This document shows positions 35,464-43,781 of a DNA stretch of 64,000 nt, piece after piece (position 1 is the stretch's first letter; each line of letters begins with the position of its first letter). Below the pieces are notes generated by a model. The model was given only the letters and a program-made list of their open reading frames with translations, had not been told where the DNA came from and did no database searches. The position numbers and the translations under genes are program-made. This stretch comes from Caballeronia sp. SBC1 (GTDB lineage Bacteria > Pseudomonadota > Gammaproteobacteria > Burkholderiales > Burkholderiaceae). Location of the stretch: the NCBI RefSeq assembly GCF_011493005.1, contig NZ_CP049156.1:2108001-2172000 (forward strand), in the 5' to 3' direction.

Positions 35464-36384
35464 TTAGGCACGTTTGCGGCGCGTTGTTGTCTTGCGTGCT
35501 GGTTTAGCTGCCGGTTCCGCGGCGTCGGTGTCAGCCGTGTCGTCCTCGGCGCTACCGGTGCTTTTAGCGCTGCGTTTCGTAGCAGGCTTCCCCTTCTTCA
35601 AACTGCGCTTCAGTAGTTCGGACAAGTCGAGGATCTCCGCCGACGCCTTGCTCGGCGCGCCCTCTTCGACCTCCGACACCTCCTCCGTCTTCCCTTCCTT
35701 AACCTTCTTGTTCACTAGCGCCATGATGTCTTCGCGGAATGTGTCGTGATAATCGTGCGGGTTCCACGTATCGCTCATGTCATCTATCAACCGCTGCGCC
35801 ATCTCCAGTTCTTTCGGCGACACCCCCGCCTTCTTCGAGTTTTCGTCCGGGAACTTGAAGTCATCGAATTCGCGCACTTCATCCGCCCAGCGCAACGTGT
35901 TGAGCGCCAGCGCGGGACCCACCGGAATCAGCGCGGCAAGATGCTGTTTGTTGTGCAGCACCACATTCGCTATCCCGACTTTGCCGGACGCCTTCAACGC
36001 GTCGCGCAGCAACGCATACACCTTCTCGCCCTTGCGATCGGGAGCGAGGTAATAAGGGGTATCGAGGGAGAGAAACGAGATTTCCGGAGCTTCCACGAAC
36101 GCGAGGATGTCCACGGTCTGCGTCGATTCCGGATTGGCCGAGCGAATTTCGGCGTCGCTCATCACGACGTATTTGCCCTTCTCGTACTCGAAGCCACGCA
36201 CGATGTTGTCGCGCGTGACGTCCTTGCCCGTGTTCTTGTTGAATTGCTTATAGCCGATGGGGTCCATCGAGCGCTTGTCGAGCAGGTTAAAGCCGACCTT
36301 CTCCGACTGCGTCGCCGGGTAAAGCTGCACGGGGACGTGGACCAGCCCGAAGCTGATCGCGCCTTTCCAGATCATGTGTGGCAT
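35464..36384 (-). CDS. ku: Prokaryotic Ku end-binding protein
   Basis: 306 residues from ATG 36384 (GGAAAGG upstream; the three-codons-later ATG at MIWKG is an alternative). The Ku core begins MIWKGAISFGLVHVPVQLYPAT, with GYKQFNKNTGKDV and VLHNKQHLAALIPVG as later landmarks, and the C-terminus is a Lys/Arg-rich tail ending RKTTTRRKRA. Ku homodimers ring broken DNA ends and recruit LigD through the C-terminal region. First gene of the ku-ligD unit. Basic tails like this one are known to let Ku thread and bind DNA. Confidence 0.95.
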   Translation of the reverse strand: MPHMIWKGAISFGLVHVPVQLYPATQSEKVGFNLLDKRSMDPIGYKQFNKNTGKDVTRDNIVRGFEYEKGKYVVMSDAEIRSANPESTQTVDILAFVEAPEISFLSLDTPYYLAPDRKGEKVYALLRDALKASGKVGIANVVLHNKQHLAALIPVGPALALNTLRWADEVREFDDFKFPDENSKKAGVSPKELEMAQRLIDDMSDTWNPHDYHDTFREDIMALVNKKVKEGKTEEVSEVEEGAPSKASAEILDLSELLKRSLKKGKPATKRSAKSTGSAEDDTADTDAAEPAAKPARKTTTRRKRA

Positions 36385-36607
36385 CGCGAATGACCTTTCC
36401 GAAAGCCGCGCTGACGGCGTGACGGGATGAACGCTTAACAACGCTAATCAACGATTAACACGCGCCGAGAGACGCATGGCCATTATCGTGTTGCAGAAAA
36501 CGTGCCAGATGGGATAAGCGCGCGCCGGCTCGGCCGGGCGCTTTCCAGCACACGCAGCGCGGCCTCGAATGCCACGTGCGAAATGCTTGGCCTCGCCAGC
36601 CGAGACG

Positions 36608-37192
36608 CTACTTGCGGCTCGCGCTGATGGTGAGTTTGGTACCGTCGCTGAGCGTGACGTTCTTTTCGGTGCCGCCGGTGGGCATCGTGAAATGGACTAG
36701 CTGGCTGAAGAAGTTATCGGTAGGACATTGAAGCTTCTTGCCGCCCACGGTAACGGCGGTGGCCGGGCGCGGCGCGTGGCCCTGGAAACTCAACTGGACG
36801 TCAGCGTCCCCGCTATTCGCGACCACCGCCGCGAAACGGATCTTCACCTGACGCACCGTCGTGCCGCTTGCGTTGCGAATGGAGTCCACGTCCGGACATG
36901 CGTCCGGAACGTTCTGCGAACCGCCGGCGGGCTTGCTTTGCCATGTGAAGTCATCGGTTTGGCCTGAGCGGATCGTGCGCGTTTCCTGCGCGTTGCCCCA
37001 GTTCTTCGACGCCATCTTCACCGTATATTTGATCGGTCCGTCGTAGGCGACTTCCGACAGCACCTTGATGCTGGGTGTCGCATGAGCTGCCGGTTCAACC
37101 ACGCAAGCCAGCAGCGCCAACACGGCGCTTGCCGCAATCACGCGAGCTCGCGAAGACCCGCCAACCTGAATAAAACCCGAACGATCGATCAT
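36608..37192 (-). CDS. Secreted protein of unknown function (194 aa)
   Basis: ATG 37192 follows GGAGGGG, a strong ribosome-binding site. A signal peptide (VIAASAVLALLACVVEPAAHA) is followed by a mature domain of about 155 residues with mixed beta character, two cysteines far apart (NVPDACPDVDS and KKLQCPTDNF) that may form a disulfide, and a C-terminus LSDGTKLTISASRK. It recalls a small exported Burkholderiales family (DUF6013-like), but I am not certain. It lies upstream of ku on the same strand with a 223-base gap, so co-transcription is doubtful. Confidence 0.75.
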   Translation of the reverse strand: MIDRSGFIQVGGSSRARVIAASAVLALLACVVEPAAHATPSIKVLSEVAYDGPIKYTVKMASKNWGNAQETRTIRSGQTDDFTWQSKPAGGSQNVPDACPDVDSIRNASGTTVRQVKIRFAAVVANSGDADVQLSFQGHAPRPATAVTVGGKKLQCPTDNFFSQLVHFTMPTGGTEKNVTLSDGTKLTISASRK

Positions 37193-37289
37193 GCGAAAAG
37201 CCCCTCCGTTTGCAGCCGTCACGCCGGGCATACAGCAACGGCGCCGGGGTGGCCGCGCCGCGCGTGTGGCGCGATCAGTCTAGCGCGAC

Positions 37290-37327
37290 GCGCGCCACGG
37301 GTTTCTCATGGGAAACCCGTGGCGCGC
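37290..37327 (-). terminator. Strong hairpin 3' of the dehydrogenase gene
   Basis: A perfect 15-bp stem (GCGCGCCACGGGTTT at 37290-37304 with its complement at 37313-37327) and an eight-base loop, 43 bases beyond the dehydrogenase stop on the minus strand. There is no T tract after it, so termination efficiency is uncertain; it may instead protect the mRNA end. Confidence 0.5.
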
Positions 37328-37369
37328 TTCCAGCTTGCAACGAGTTCGCTCATCGATACGCTGAATAAA

Positions 37370-38386
37370 TCAGAAGCCCGTCAGTACCAGCTTGCCGATC
37401 GCGCGGCCTTCTTCCAGCAGGCGGTGCGCTTCACGCAGGTTCGTCGCGTTGATCTTGCCGAGGTCGCGGCCGAGCGTCGTCTTGAGCGTGCCTGCGTCGA
37501 TCAATCGCGCCACCTCGGTCAGCAGCTTGTGTTGTTCCAGCATGTCCGGTGTGCCGAACATCGAGCGAGTGAACATGAACTCCCAATGGAACGCGGCGCT
37601 TTTCGCCTTCAGCAATTCGACGGCAATTGGTTTGTTGTTTTCAACGATCGTGCAGATGCCCCCCTGCGGTGCAATGACGGCGGCTGCGGCGGGAAAGTGT
37701 TTGTCCGTGTCATTGAAAATCAACACGTAGTCGACTTGCTCGAAGCCTGCGTCCTTCAGTTGCTTCGGCATGTCGCCGAAATGGTCGATTATGTGATCCG
37801 CGCCCAGTTCGGTCGCCCACTTCGCCGATTCCGGCCGCGACGCGGTCGCGATCACCTTCAGTTTCGCGACTTTTTTTGCAAGCTGGATGCCGATCGAACC
37901 CACGCCGCCCGCACCGCCCACAATCAACACGGACTTGCCGGCGTCATCCCCTTGCGCCGATACCCCGAGCCGGTCGAACAGTGCTTCCCACGCGGTGATC
38001 GTGGTGAGCGGCAAGCCAGCGGCGTGCGAGAAATCGAGCGATTGGGGCTTGACGCCAGCAATGCGTTCATCGACCAGATGGAACTCACTGTTCGTACCGG
38101 GCCGCGTGATGCTGCCGGCATAAAAAACGGGATCTCCCACCTTGAACAGCGTCACGTCCGGGCCGACCGCTTCGACCACGCCCGATGCATCCCAGCCAAG
38201 GACACGCGGCGTATCTTCGACCTTGTCCTTCGGCGCGCGCACTTTCGTATCGACGGGGTTCACGCCGATCGCTTCAACCTTCACCAGCAGATCACGGCCG
38301 GACGGCGTGGGTTTGTCGATCTCTACATCCATCAACGAATCCGGGTTCGAGATGGGCAAGTAACGAGTCAGGGCAATGGCTTTCAT
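37370..38386 (-). CDS. Zinc-type alcohol dehydrogenase-like / quinone oxidoreductase (MDR family)
   Basis: 338 residues, ATG 38386 with GAGGAG upstream. The N-terminal GroES-like fold (MKAIALTRYLPIS, VKVEAIGVNPVDTKVR) lacks the Cys/His zinc ligands of true alcohol dehydrogenases, and the Rossmann motif is VLIVGGAGGVGSIGIQLAK. This matches the MDR quinone-oxidoreductase/ZADH branch, which reduces quinones or enones with NADPH. Substrate unknown. It is divergent from a LysR regulator 119 bases away, which probably controls it. Confidence 0.9.
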   Translation of the reverse strand: MKAIALTRYLPISNPDSLMDVEIDKPTPSGRDLLVKVEAIGVNPVDTKVRAPKDKVEDTPRVLGWDASGVVEAVGPDVTLFKVGDPVFYAGSITRPGTNSEFHLVDERIAGVKPQSLDFSHAAGLPLTTITAWEALFDRLGVSAQGDDAGKSVLIVGGAGGVGSIGIQLAKKVAKLKVIATASRPESAKWATELGADHIIDHFGDMPKQLKDAGFEQVDYVLIFNDTDKHFPAAAAVIAPQGGICTIVENNKPIAVELLKAKSAAFHWEFMFTRSMFGTPDMLEQHKLLTEVARLIDAGTLKTTLGRDLGKINATNLREAHRLLEEGRAIGKLVLTGF

Positions 38387-38505
38387 AAAAGAACTCCTCA
38401 AGGGGTTTCAAGCGTCGATATGTAACGCATAGCCCAATGTTAAGGGCTTTCAGCTTCGCGTGAAACCGTCATAATTGCTGAAACATTTTATTGAAAATCA
38501 CGAAG

Positions 38506-39465
38506 ATGACGAAAATGGACGTTCAGAGCGAATTACCCCATAGGGCGCAGCTCGACTTGCTGGACGTCGCGCTGTTCGTACGGTCGGCGGCCTTATCGAA
38601 TCTGTCTGCGGCCGGGCGCGAATTTGGGTTGTCCGCGGCTGTCGCGAGCGCCCGGCTCGCCCAACTCGAGCGGCAGTTAGGCGCGCGGCTTTTGCATCGG
38701 ACCACACGGCGCATCAGCGTCACGCAGGAAGGCGAGATTTTCATCGAGCACGCCCGCGCGTTGCTCGACGCCGCCGACGCTGCCCGCGCGTCGGTCGGAC
38801 GCGCGTTCGAACAGCCGCAGGGGCGTTTGCGGGTGACCATGCCGTCCTCGCTCGGGCGTCAGCATGTATCGCCGGTTATTCCTGAATTCCTGCGCCGCTA
38901 TCCGGGCGTGAGTCTCGACTTGCGCCTGACTGACCAAGTCGTTGATCTCGTCGATAAAGGCATTGATCTGGCGGTGCGTATTGGCGCGTTAAAGGATTCG
39001 ACGCTCGTCGCGAGAAAACTCGCCAGCAACCGGCGCGTGCTGTGCGCGTCGCCGGCGTATCTTGCTGAGCACGGCACGCCGCGCCACCCTGCCGATCTCG
39101 CGCAGCACCAGTGCGCGATTCTGTCCGGCCAACGAGACTGGGCGTTCGTCACGCCGACCGGAATAATTGATGTGCGCGTATCCGGCCGGCTCGAGACGGA
39201 CAACGGCGAAGTCATTCGCGACGCGTTGCTCGCCGGGTTTGGCATCGGGTTGAAATCGACGTGGAGCGTGGCGCCGTTTTTGCACAGCGGCGAACTGGTG
39301 ACCATGCTCGATAGCTATCCGCTCGCGGAAACGGTGGCGATCTGGGCGGTGTACCCGAGCCGCGCATTCGTGCCGCCGAAAACGACGGCTTTCATCGATT
39401 TCCTGACGGAGCATTTCGGCGATCCACCTTACTGGGATCTCGATCCGCAGAGAGTGATGCGGTAA
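38506..39465 (+). CDS. LysR-family transcriptional regulator
   Basis: 319 residues from ATG 38506; a TTG start five codons earlier is possible. The winged helix is typical: DVALFVRSAALSNLSAAGREFGLSAAVASARLAQLERQLGARLLHRTTRR. The effector domain runs from about residue 95 (GRLRVTMPSSLGRQHVSPVIPEFLRRYP). It is transcribed away from the dehydrogenase gene, the standard arrangement for a LysR regulator and its target. The inducer is unknown; such DhaR/YhjC-like regulators with quinone reductases often answer to reactive electrophiles. Confidence 0.92.
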   Translation: MTKMDVQSELPHRAQLDLLDVALFVRSAALSNLSAAGREFGLSAAVASARLAQLERQLGARLLHRTTRRISVTQEGEIFIEHARALLDAADAARASVGRAFEQPQGRLRVTMPSSLGRQHVSPVIPEFLRRYPGVSLDLRLTDQVVDLVDKGIDLAVRIGALKDSTLVARKLASNRRVLCASPAYLAEHGTPRHPADLAQHQCAILSGQRDWAFVTPTGIIDVRVSGRLETDNGEVIRDALLAGFGIGLKSTWSVAPFLHSGELVTMLDSYPLAETVAIWAVYPSRAFVPPKTTAFIDFLTEHFGDPPYWDLDPQRVMR

Positions 39466-39548
39466 TTGTCATCCCGTAAATGCAAACAGGAATTTACGTA
39501 TTCTTAAATGAGTGAGCAAAGGCGCGCCGTTCAGGGCGCCCTCAATCC

Positions 39549-40766
39549 TCAACCCACCCTTACCGGCGCCTTCACAAATCCCCGAAACCTCGCCCGGGAC
39601 GCGCGCAGCGGCTCCCCCGCGAGCCCGTAATTCGGAAACCGCGCAATAAACCGCCCGATCGCAATACGCGCCTCCAGTCGCGCCAGTGACAACCCCGCGC
39701 ACTGATGAATCCCGAACCCAAACGCAAGATGCCGATTCGGCTCGCGAGCGATATCGAAGCAATCCGCCGCCTCGAATTGTTCCGGATCGCGATTCGCCGC
39801 CCCAATGCACAACGTCACCGGCGTCCCACGTGCGACCGCCACCCCGGCAATATGCGTGTCCGCCGTCGCTATCCGGTTGCCAAGCTGGTTCGAGCTTTCA
39901 TAACGCAAACATTCCTCGATCGCGCTTTCGATCAATGTCGGATCGGCCAATAACTGCGCCCGCTGCTCGGGCCATTGCGCCAGCAACACAATGCCGTTGC
40001 CGATCAGGTTAGTGGTCGTCTCGTGCCCCGCATTCAGGATAAAAATGCAGTTGTGCAGCAGTTCGGTTTCGTCCAGGCGCTCTCCGTCGGCCTCGCTTTG
40101 AATCAGCCGCGTGAGCACGTCATGCTGCGGATCACCAGAATGCGCCCGGCGACGCGCAACGAGCGTCACCAGATAATCTATGAAATCCGTCACCGCCCGA
40201 TTACCCCGTGCTTCCTGTTCCGGGTTAAGCGCAGGTTCCAGCGCGCCGAGAATTGCGAGCGACCAGTCGCGCAACGGCGCACGTTCATCGTGCGGCATGT
40301 CGAGCAAATTGCCGATCACTTCAACCGGAATCGCCGCAGCGAAATCATCGATTAAATCGATCTCGCCGCGTGCCGCAGCCTGGTCCAGAAGACCGTCGAC
40401 CAGGCGCACGAGACCGGGCTCCATCGCCGCGATCGCACGGGCCGTCAGCGCCCCCGCGATCAGTTTGCGCACCCGCGTGTGACGCGGCGGATCGTTGAAT
40501 ACAAGGCTTGTCGTGTGATGCGCGAACAGCGGAGTGTGGACGCCATACTTCGGGCCAAATTCAACTGTCTTGTCCGAACTGAAGGTTTTCGGATCGCGAT
40601 AAACAGCCTGCACGTCCCGATACCGCGTGAGAAACAAGGAGCCATCGGGTAATGTTTTGATCGGGTCCGTGGCGCGCAATGCGTCGTAGACCGGATAGGG
40701 GTCGGCGTAAAACGCGGCGTCGAGCTTGCGCAGATCAAAGTCGAGCGCGCGTTCGGTCGGGGTCAT
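39549..40766 (-). CDS. Cytochrome P450 (CYP), soluble bacterial type
   Basis: 405 residues from ATG 40766, chosen for its GGAGAAAGG ribosome-binding site; the frame stays open far upstream but that part is antisense to serB. All hallmarks are present: I-helix AGHETT (246-251), K-helix ExxR (E285-R288), and heme loop FGFGIHQCAGLSLARLE with Cys356 as the axial ligand. It should mono-oxygenate a small substrate but needs electrons from a ferredoxin and reductase, and neither is encoded nearby. Substrate unknown. It is divergent from serB. Confidence 0.94.
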   Translation of the reverse strand: MTPTERALDFDLRKLDAAFYADPYPVYDALRATDPIKTLPDGSLFLTRYRDVQAVYRDPKTFSSDKTVEFGPKYGVHTPLFAHHTTSLVFNDPPRHTRVRKLIAGALTARAIAAMEPGLVRLVDGLLDQAAARGEIDLIDDFAAAIPVEVIGNLLDMPHDERAPLRDWSLAILGALEPALNPEQEARGNRAVTDFIDYLVTLVARRRAHSGDPQHDVLTRLIQSEADGERLDETELLHNCIFILNAGHETTTNLIGNGIVLLAQWPEQRAQLLADPTLIESAIEECLRYESSNQLGNRIATADTHIAGVAVARGTPVTLCIGAANRDPEQFEAADCFDIAREPNRHLAFGFGIHQCAGLSLARLEARIAIGRFIARFPNYGLAGEPLRASRARFRGFVKAPVRVG

Positions 40767-40892
40767 GCCTTTCTCCGTCGTTTTATCGACAGCCATCATA
40801 TCGGCGCAGCGCGCACGTGCGCCATCGGTCGGGACCATTACAATGACGGGTCTCGCATTGTTCCCGCTGCTATTTTTCTCCCTCCGACCGTC

Positions 40893-41735
40893 ATGAACCT
40901 TGTCATCCAAAGTCTCGATCCGATCGCCGATACCCATCTGAAACCGCTCACAGCCCTCGCCCGCTCGCAGCATACCGAGCGCGCGGACGCCGGCCGGGTG
41001 TTGCGGCTGCGCGGTGCGAATCCCCTGCAGCGCCCGGATATCGATGCGTATTGCGGTGCGCATCGGCTGGATTACGCGTTCATTGACCCGGCGCTGCGCC
41101 TGAGCGATTTCGGCCTCGTCGCCATGGACATGGATTCCACGCTGATCACGATCGAGTGTATTGACGAGATCGCCGATTTTTGCGGATTGAAGGCAGAAGT
41201 GGCGGCGATCACTGAAGCGTCGATGCGCGGCGAGATCAAGGACTTCAACGAGAGCCTGACGCGACGCGTTGCGCTGCTGAAGGGGCTCGAAGCAAGCGCG
41301 CTGGAACGGGTTTATGAGGAACGGCTGCGGTTGTCGCCGGGCGCGGAAATCATGCTCGCGGGAGCGAAGGCGGCGGGACTGAAAACTCTGCTGGTATCCG
41401 GCGGTTTCACGTTCTTCACCGAGAAGCTGAAGGCACGGCTCGAGCTTGATTTCACGCGCGCGAATACGCTTGAAATAGTTGATGGAAAGCTGACCGGGAA
41501 GGTCACCGGCGAGATCGTCAATGCTGATGTCAAAGCGCGCACCCTGCGAGAAACCTGCGCGCAACTGGGAATCGATCCGCAGCGCTCAATCGCCATGGGC
41601 GACGGTTCGAACGACCTGAAGATGATGGCGGAAGCGGGATTGTCCGTGGCGTTCCGCGCGAAGCCGGTGGTTCGCGAAGCGGCAGGACTGGCGTTGAACT
41701 TCGTGGGACTGGACGGGTTGCTGCGGCTGTTTTGA
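40893..41735 (+). CDS. serB: Phosphoserine phosphatase SerB
   Basis: 280 residues. The HAD motifs are complete: nucleophile DMDST (D79), SGGFTFF region, and GDGSNDLKMMAEAGLSVAFRAKP at the C-terminal end. The N-terminal 70 residues form the ACT-like cap seen in SerB. It removes phosphate from O-phosphoserine, the last step of serine biosynthesis, in the cytoplasm. Monocistronic, transcribed towards metC. Confidence 0.95.
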   Translation: MNLVIQSLDPIADTHLKPLTALARSQHTERADAGRVLRLRGANPLQRPDIDAYCGAHRLDYAFIDPALRLSDFGLVAMDMDSTLITIECIDEIADFCGLKAEVAAITEASMRGEIKDFNESLTRRVALLKGLEASALERVYEERLRLSPGAEIMLAGAKAAGLKTLLVSGGFTFFTEKLKARLELDFTRANTLEIVDGKLTGKVTGEIVNADVKARTLRETCAQLGIDPQRSIAMGDGSNDLKMMAEAGLSVAFRAKPVVREAAGLALNFVGLDGLLRLF

Positions 41736-41798
41736 GGGGGCGGCCGAGATCGCGAGAAGGGGCTGAGAATAGATTCAGCCACTCCTCGATCGACGTCT

Positions 41799-42995
41799 TC
41801 AGGCTTCTAACCCTGCCAGCGCCCGCTCCAGATCCGCCCGCAGATCCGCTTCATCTTCCAGCCCGATATAAAACCGCACCAGCACGCCCTCATGCGGCCA
41901 GTCGCCGGCAGTACGCATCGACTTGATGTTGTACGGCATAGCGAGACTGTTCGCACCGCCCCAGCTCCAGCCGATCGCGAAGTTTTCCAGCGCTTCGACG
42001 AAGGTATCGATTTGCGCCGGGCTGTAGCGTTTATCGAAGACCACTGAAAACAGTCCGCCCGCCCCCGTGAAATCGCGTTCGAAAAATTCATGGCCCGGGC
42101 AATCCGCCAACGCCGGATGCAGGACAAGCGAAATTTCCGGCCGCGTCTTCAGCCAGTGAGCCAGCGAAAGCGCTGTCCGGTCATGAGCGTCGAAGCGGAT
42201 TTGCATGCTCGGCAAACTGCGCAGCACGAGCGAACAGTCGTCCGAAGACACGCCAATTCCCATGCGCATCCGCGCACTCTTCAAGCGCATGTGGATGGCT
42301 TTGTCGGCGGTAATTGTCGCGCCCATCAGGATGTCGCTCGCGCCCGACTGGTACTTCGTCAGCGCCTGCACCGAGATATCGACGCCATGGTCGAACGGCT
42401 TGAATGCGAGACCGGCCGAATACGTGTTGTCGATAGCGGTCAGGATCTTGCGCGCCCGCGCGACCTTCGTGATCGCCGGCACGTCTTGCACTTCCATGGT
42501 CACCGAACCCGGCGCTTCGAGCCAGATCAGCTTGGTGTTCGGCCGGATCAGCGCGTCAATGCCCGCGCCGATCAGTGGATCGTAATACGTCACTTCCAGG
42601 CCGAAATCCGCGACGAGCCAGTCGGCGTGCTCGCGATTCGGCGAGTACGCGTTGTCGGGAATCATCACGTGATCGCCGGTCTTCACCAAACCGAAATACA
42701 CGTTCGATATAGCCGACAAACCCGAAGGCTGCAGCAATGCATGCTTGCCGCCCTCGATCACAGCCAGCCGCTGCGCCAGCGCAAGCGACGTGGGCGTGGC
42801 GTGAAGGCCGTATCGCCACTGACTGTCGTCGCTCCAGACGAGCGCACGCATGGCAGCGAGATTCGGGAATACCACGGTCGACGCCCGTGCAACCGGCACC
42901 GCGAACGAATCAAAGCCCGGAGTGAGCTGATCCTCCGGATGAACGATGCGGGTCTGCAAGCTGCGTGCGCTGGACGAGTTGCTGGAATCGGTCAT
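41799..42995 (-). CDS. metC: Cystathionine beta-lyase (PLP-dependent)
   Basis: 398 residues of the Cys/Met metabolism PLP family. The PLP lysine is K214 in SVQALTKYQSGASDI; other landmarks are RYGLHATPTSLALAQRLAVIEGG (31 residues after the N-terminal region) and IWLEAPGSVTMEV. The YGLHATPT and TKYQSG variants favour the MetC beta-lyase group over MetB or MetY, and it would cleave cystathionine to homocysteine, pyruvate and ammonia in methionine synthesis. No other met gene lies beside it, so the exact substrate is inferred. Confidence 0.88.
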   Translation of the reverse strand: MTDSSNSSSARSLQTRIVHPEDQLTPGFDSFAVPVARASTVVFPNLAAMRALVWSDDSQWRYGLHATPTSLALAQRLAVIEGGKHALLQPSGLSAISNVYFGLVKTGDHVMIPDNAYSPNREHADWLVADFGLEVTYYDPLIGAGIDALIRPNTKLIWLEAPGSVTMEVQDVPAITKVARARKILTAIDNTYSAGLAFKPFDHGVDISVQALTKYQSGASDILMGATITADKAIHMRLKSARMRMGIGVSSDDCSLVLRSLPSMQIRFDAHDRTALSLAHWLKTRPEISLVLHPALADCPGHEFFERDFTGAGGLFSVVFDKRYSPAQIDTFVEALENFAIGWSWGGANSLAMPYNIKSMRTAGDWPHEGVLVRFYIGLEDEADLRADLERALAGLEA

Positions 42996-43020
42996 GAGTG
43001 TCCTGCTTGTTCGAGGCTAT

Positions 43021-43052
43021 AAAAAAACGTCATCGCGAGAAAGCCGATGACG
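43021..43052 (-). terminator. Rho-independent terminator for the lipoprotein gene
   Basis: On the minus strand the stem CGTCATCG/CGATGACG (43045-43052 with 43028-43035) and nine-base loop is followed by seven T residues (43027-43021), a textbook intrinsic terminator, 40 bases after the stop at 43093. Confidence 0.85.
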
Positions 43053-43092
43053 CCGTGTTACATCGAACGGCGAGTTCGTGTGAGTTCGTGTC

Positions 43093-43755
43093 TCACTCGC
43101 CGATCGTTACGTTGCTGGTCCCGCCCAGCGCGTGGCCCGCGGATGGAGGAGCGGGCGGGGGCGCGGGTTCCAGCGAAGGCGCGGCCGATTGCGGCGCTTT
43201 CGGCGCAACCGTACCCGCAGCAGGAGCAGGAGCAGCACTCAATCCCGATCCGACCGGCTTGAGGTCAAACGGCAGCGGATTGGAATCGTCGGCGTTCATG
43301 CGTTCGCCCGACACGCTGCCATCGGCTGCAAACTTGCCGACCCAGTTGCCGGTGATATGCGTGCCGTCATTCGACTCTTCGATCTCGAGCGTATCGCCGT
43401 CACGGTCACCCGCGACCAAAATCACCGTCGACGCTCCCGCGAACCGGTATTCGCCGTGCACGCCCGTGCGCTCATCCGTTTTTGCGCCAAGCTTCATTTC
43501 GATCTGCTTATCGCCAAGCGTACCGACATAGGTCGGGAAATGCGCATACGCCGGATTCGGCGTCAGTGGTTTGGCGGGCGCGAGCGCCAGCGTTTCAATT
43601 GCTTCGGCCGTACCTGGCGCCTGCAGGCCCAGATCGCCCGGCGTAGCCGCTGCGCGTGCCGCCGCAACGGCTCGGGAGCCGTCGGGCGGCATGGCCGAAT
43701 TACAGCCGGCGAGCAACAGCGCTGCCGCCACCGCCGCCACTTTCAGTTGCGCCAT
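43093..43755 (-). CDS. Putative lipoprotein of unknown function (220 aa)
   Basis: ATG 43755 with GGAAAC upstream gives the signal MAQLKVAAVAAALLLAGC with lipobox LAGC. The central domain, about residues 65-150, has alternating polar/hydrophobic beta-type segments (FPTYVGTLGDKQIEMKLGAK, VHGEYRFAGASTVILVAGD, ITGNWVGKFAADGSVSGER), suggestive of a small beta-barrel or lipocalin-like fold. The C-terminal 60 residues are Ala/Pro-rich. The fold resembles a glycine-rich lipid-binding type, but I do not recognise the family. It follows the thiolase gene with a gap of 26 bases. Confidence 0.8.
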   Translation of the reverse strand: MAQLKVAAVAAALLLAGCNSAMPPDGSRAVAAARAAATPGDLGLQAPGTAEAIETLALAPAKPLTPNPAYAHFPTYVGTLGDKQIEMKLGAKTDERTGVHGEYRFAGASTVILVAGDRDGDTLEIEESNDGTHITGNWVGKFAADGSVSGERMNADDSNPLPFDLKPVGSGLSAAPAPAAGTVAPKAPQSAAPSLEPAPPPAPPSAGHALGGTSNVTIGE

Positions 43756-43781
43756 CGAATAGTTTCCTGTCCTTACCTTGC

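Noticed and set aside
40767..41564. Upstream open extension of the P450 frame over the serB start
   Set aside because: It would be antisense to serB, which has full catalytic motifs; the P450 fold begins after ATG 40766 with a good ribosome-binding site.
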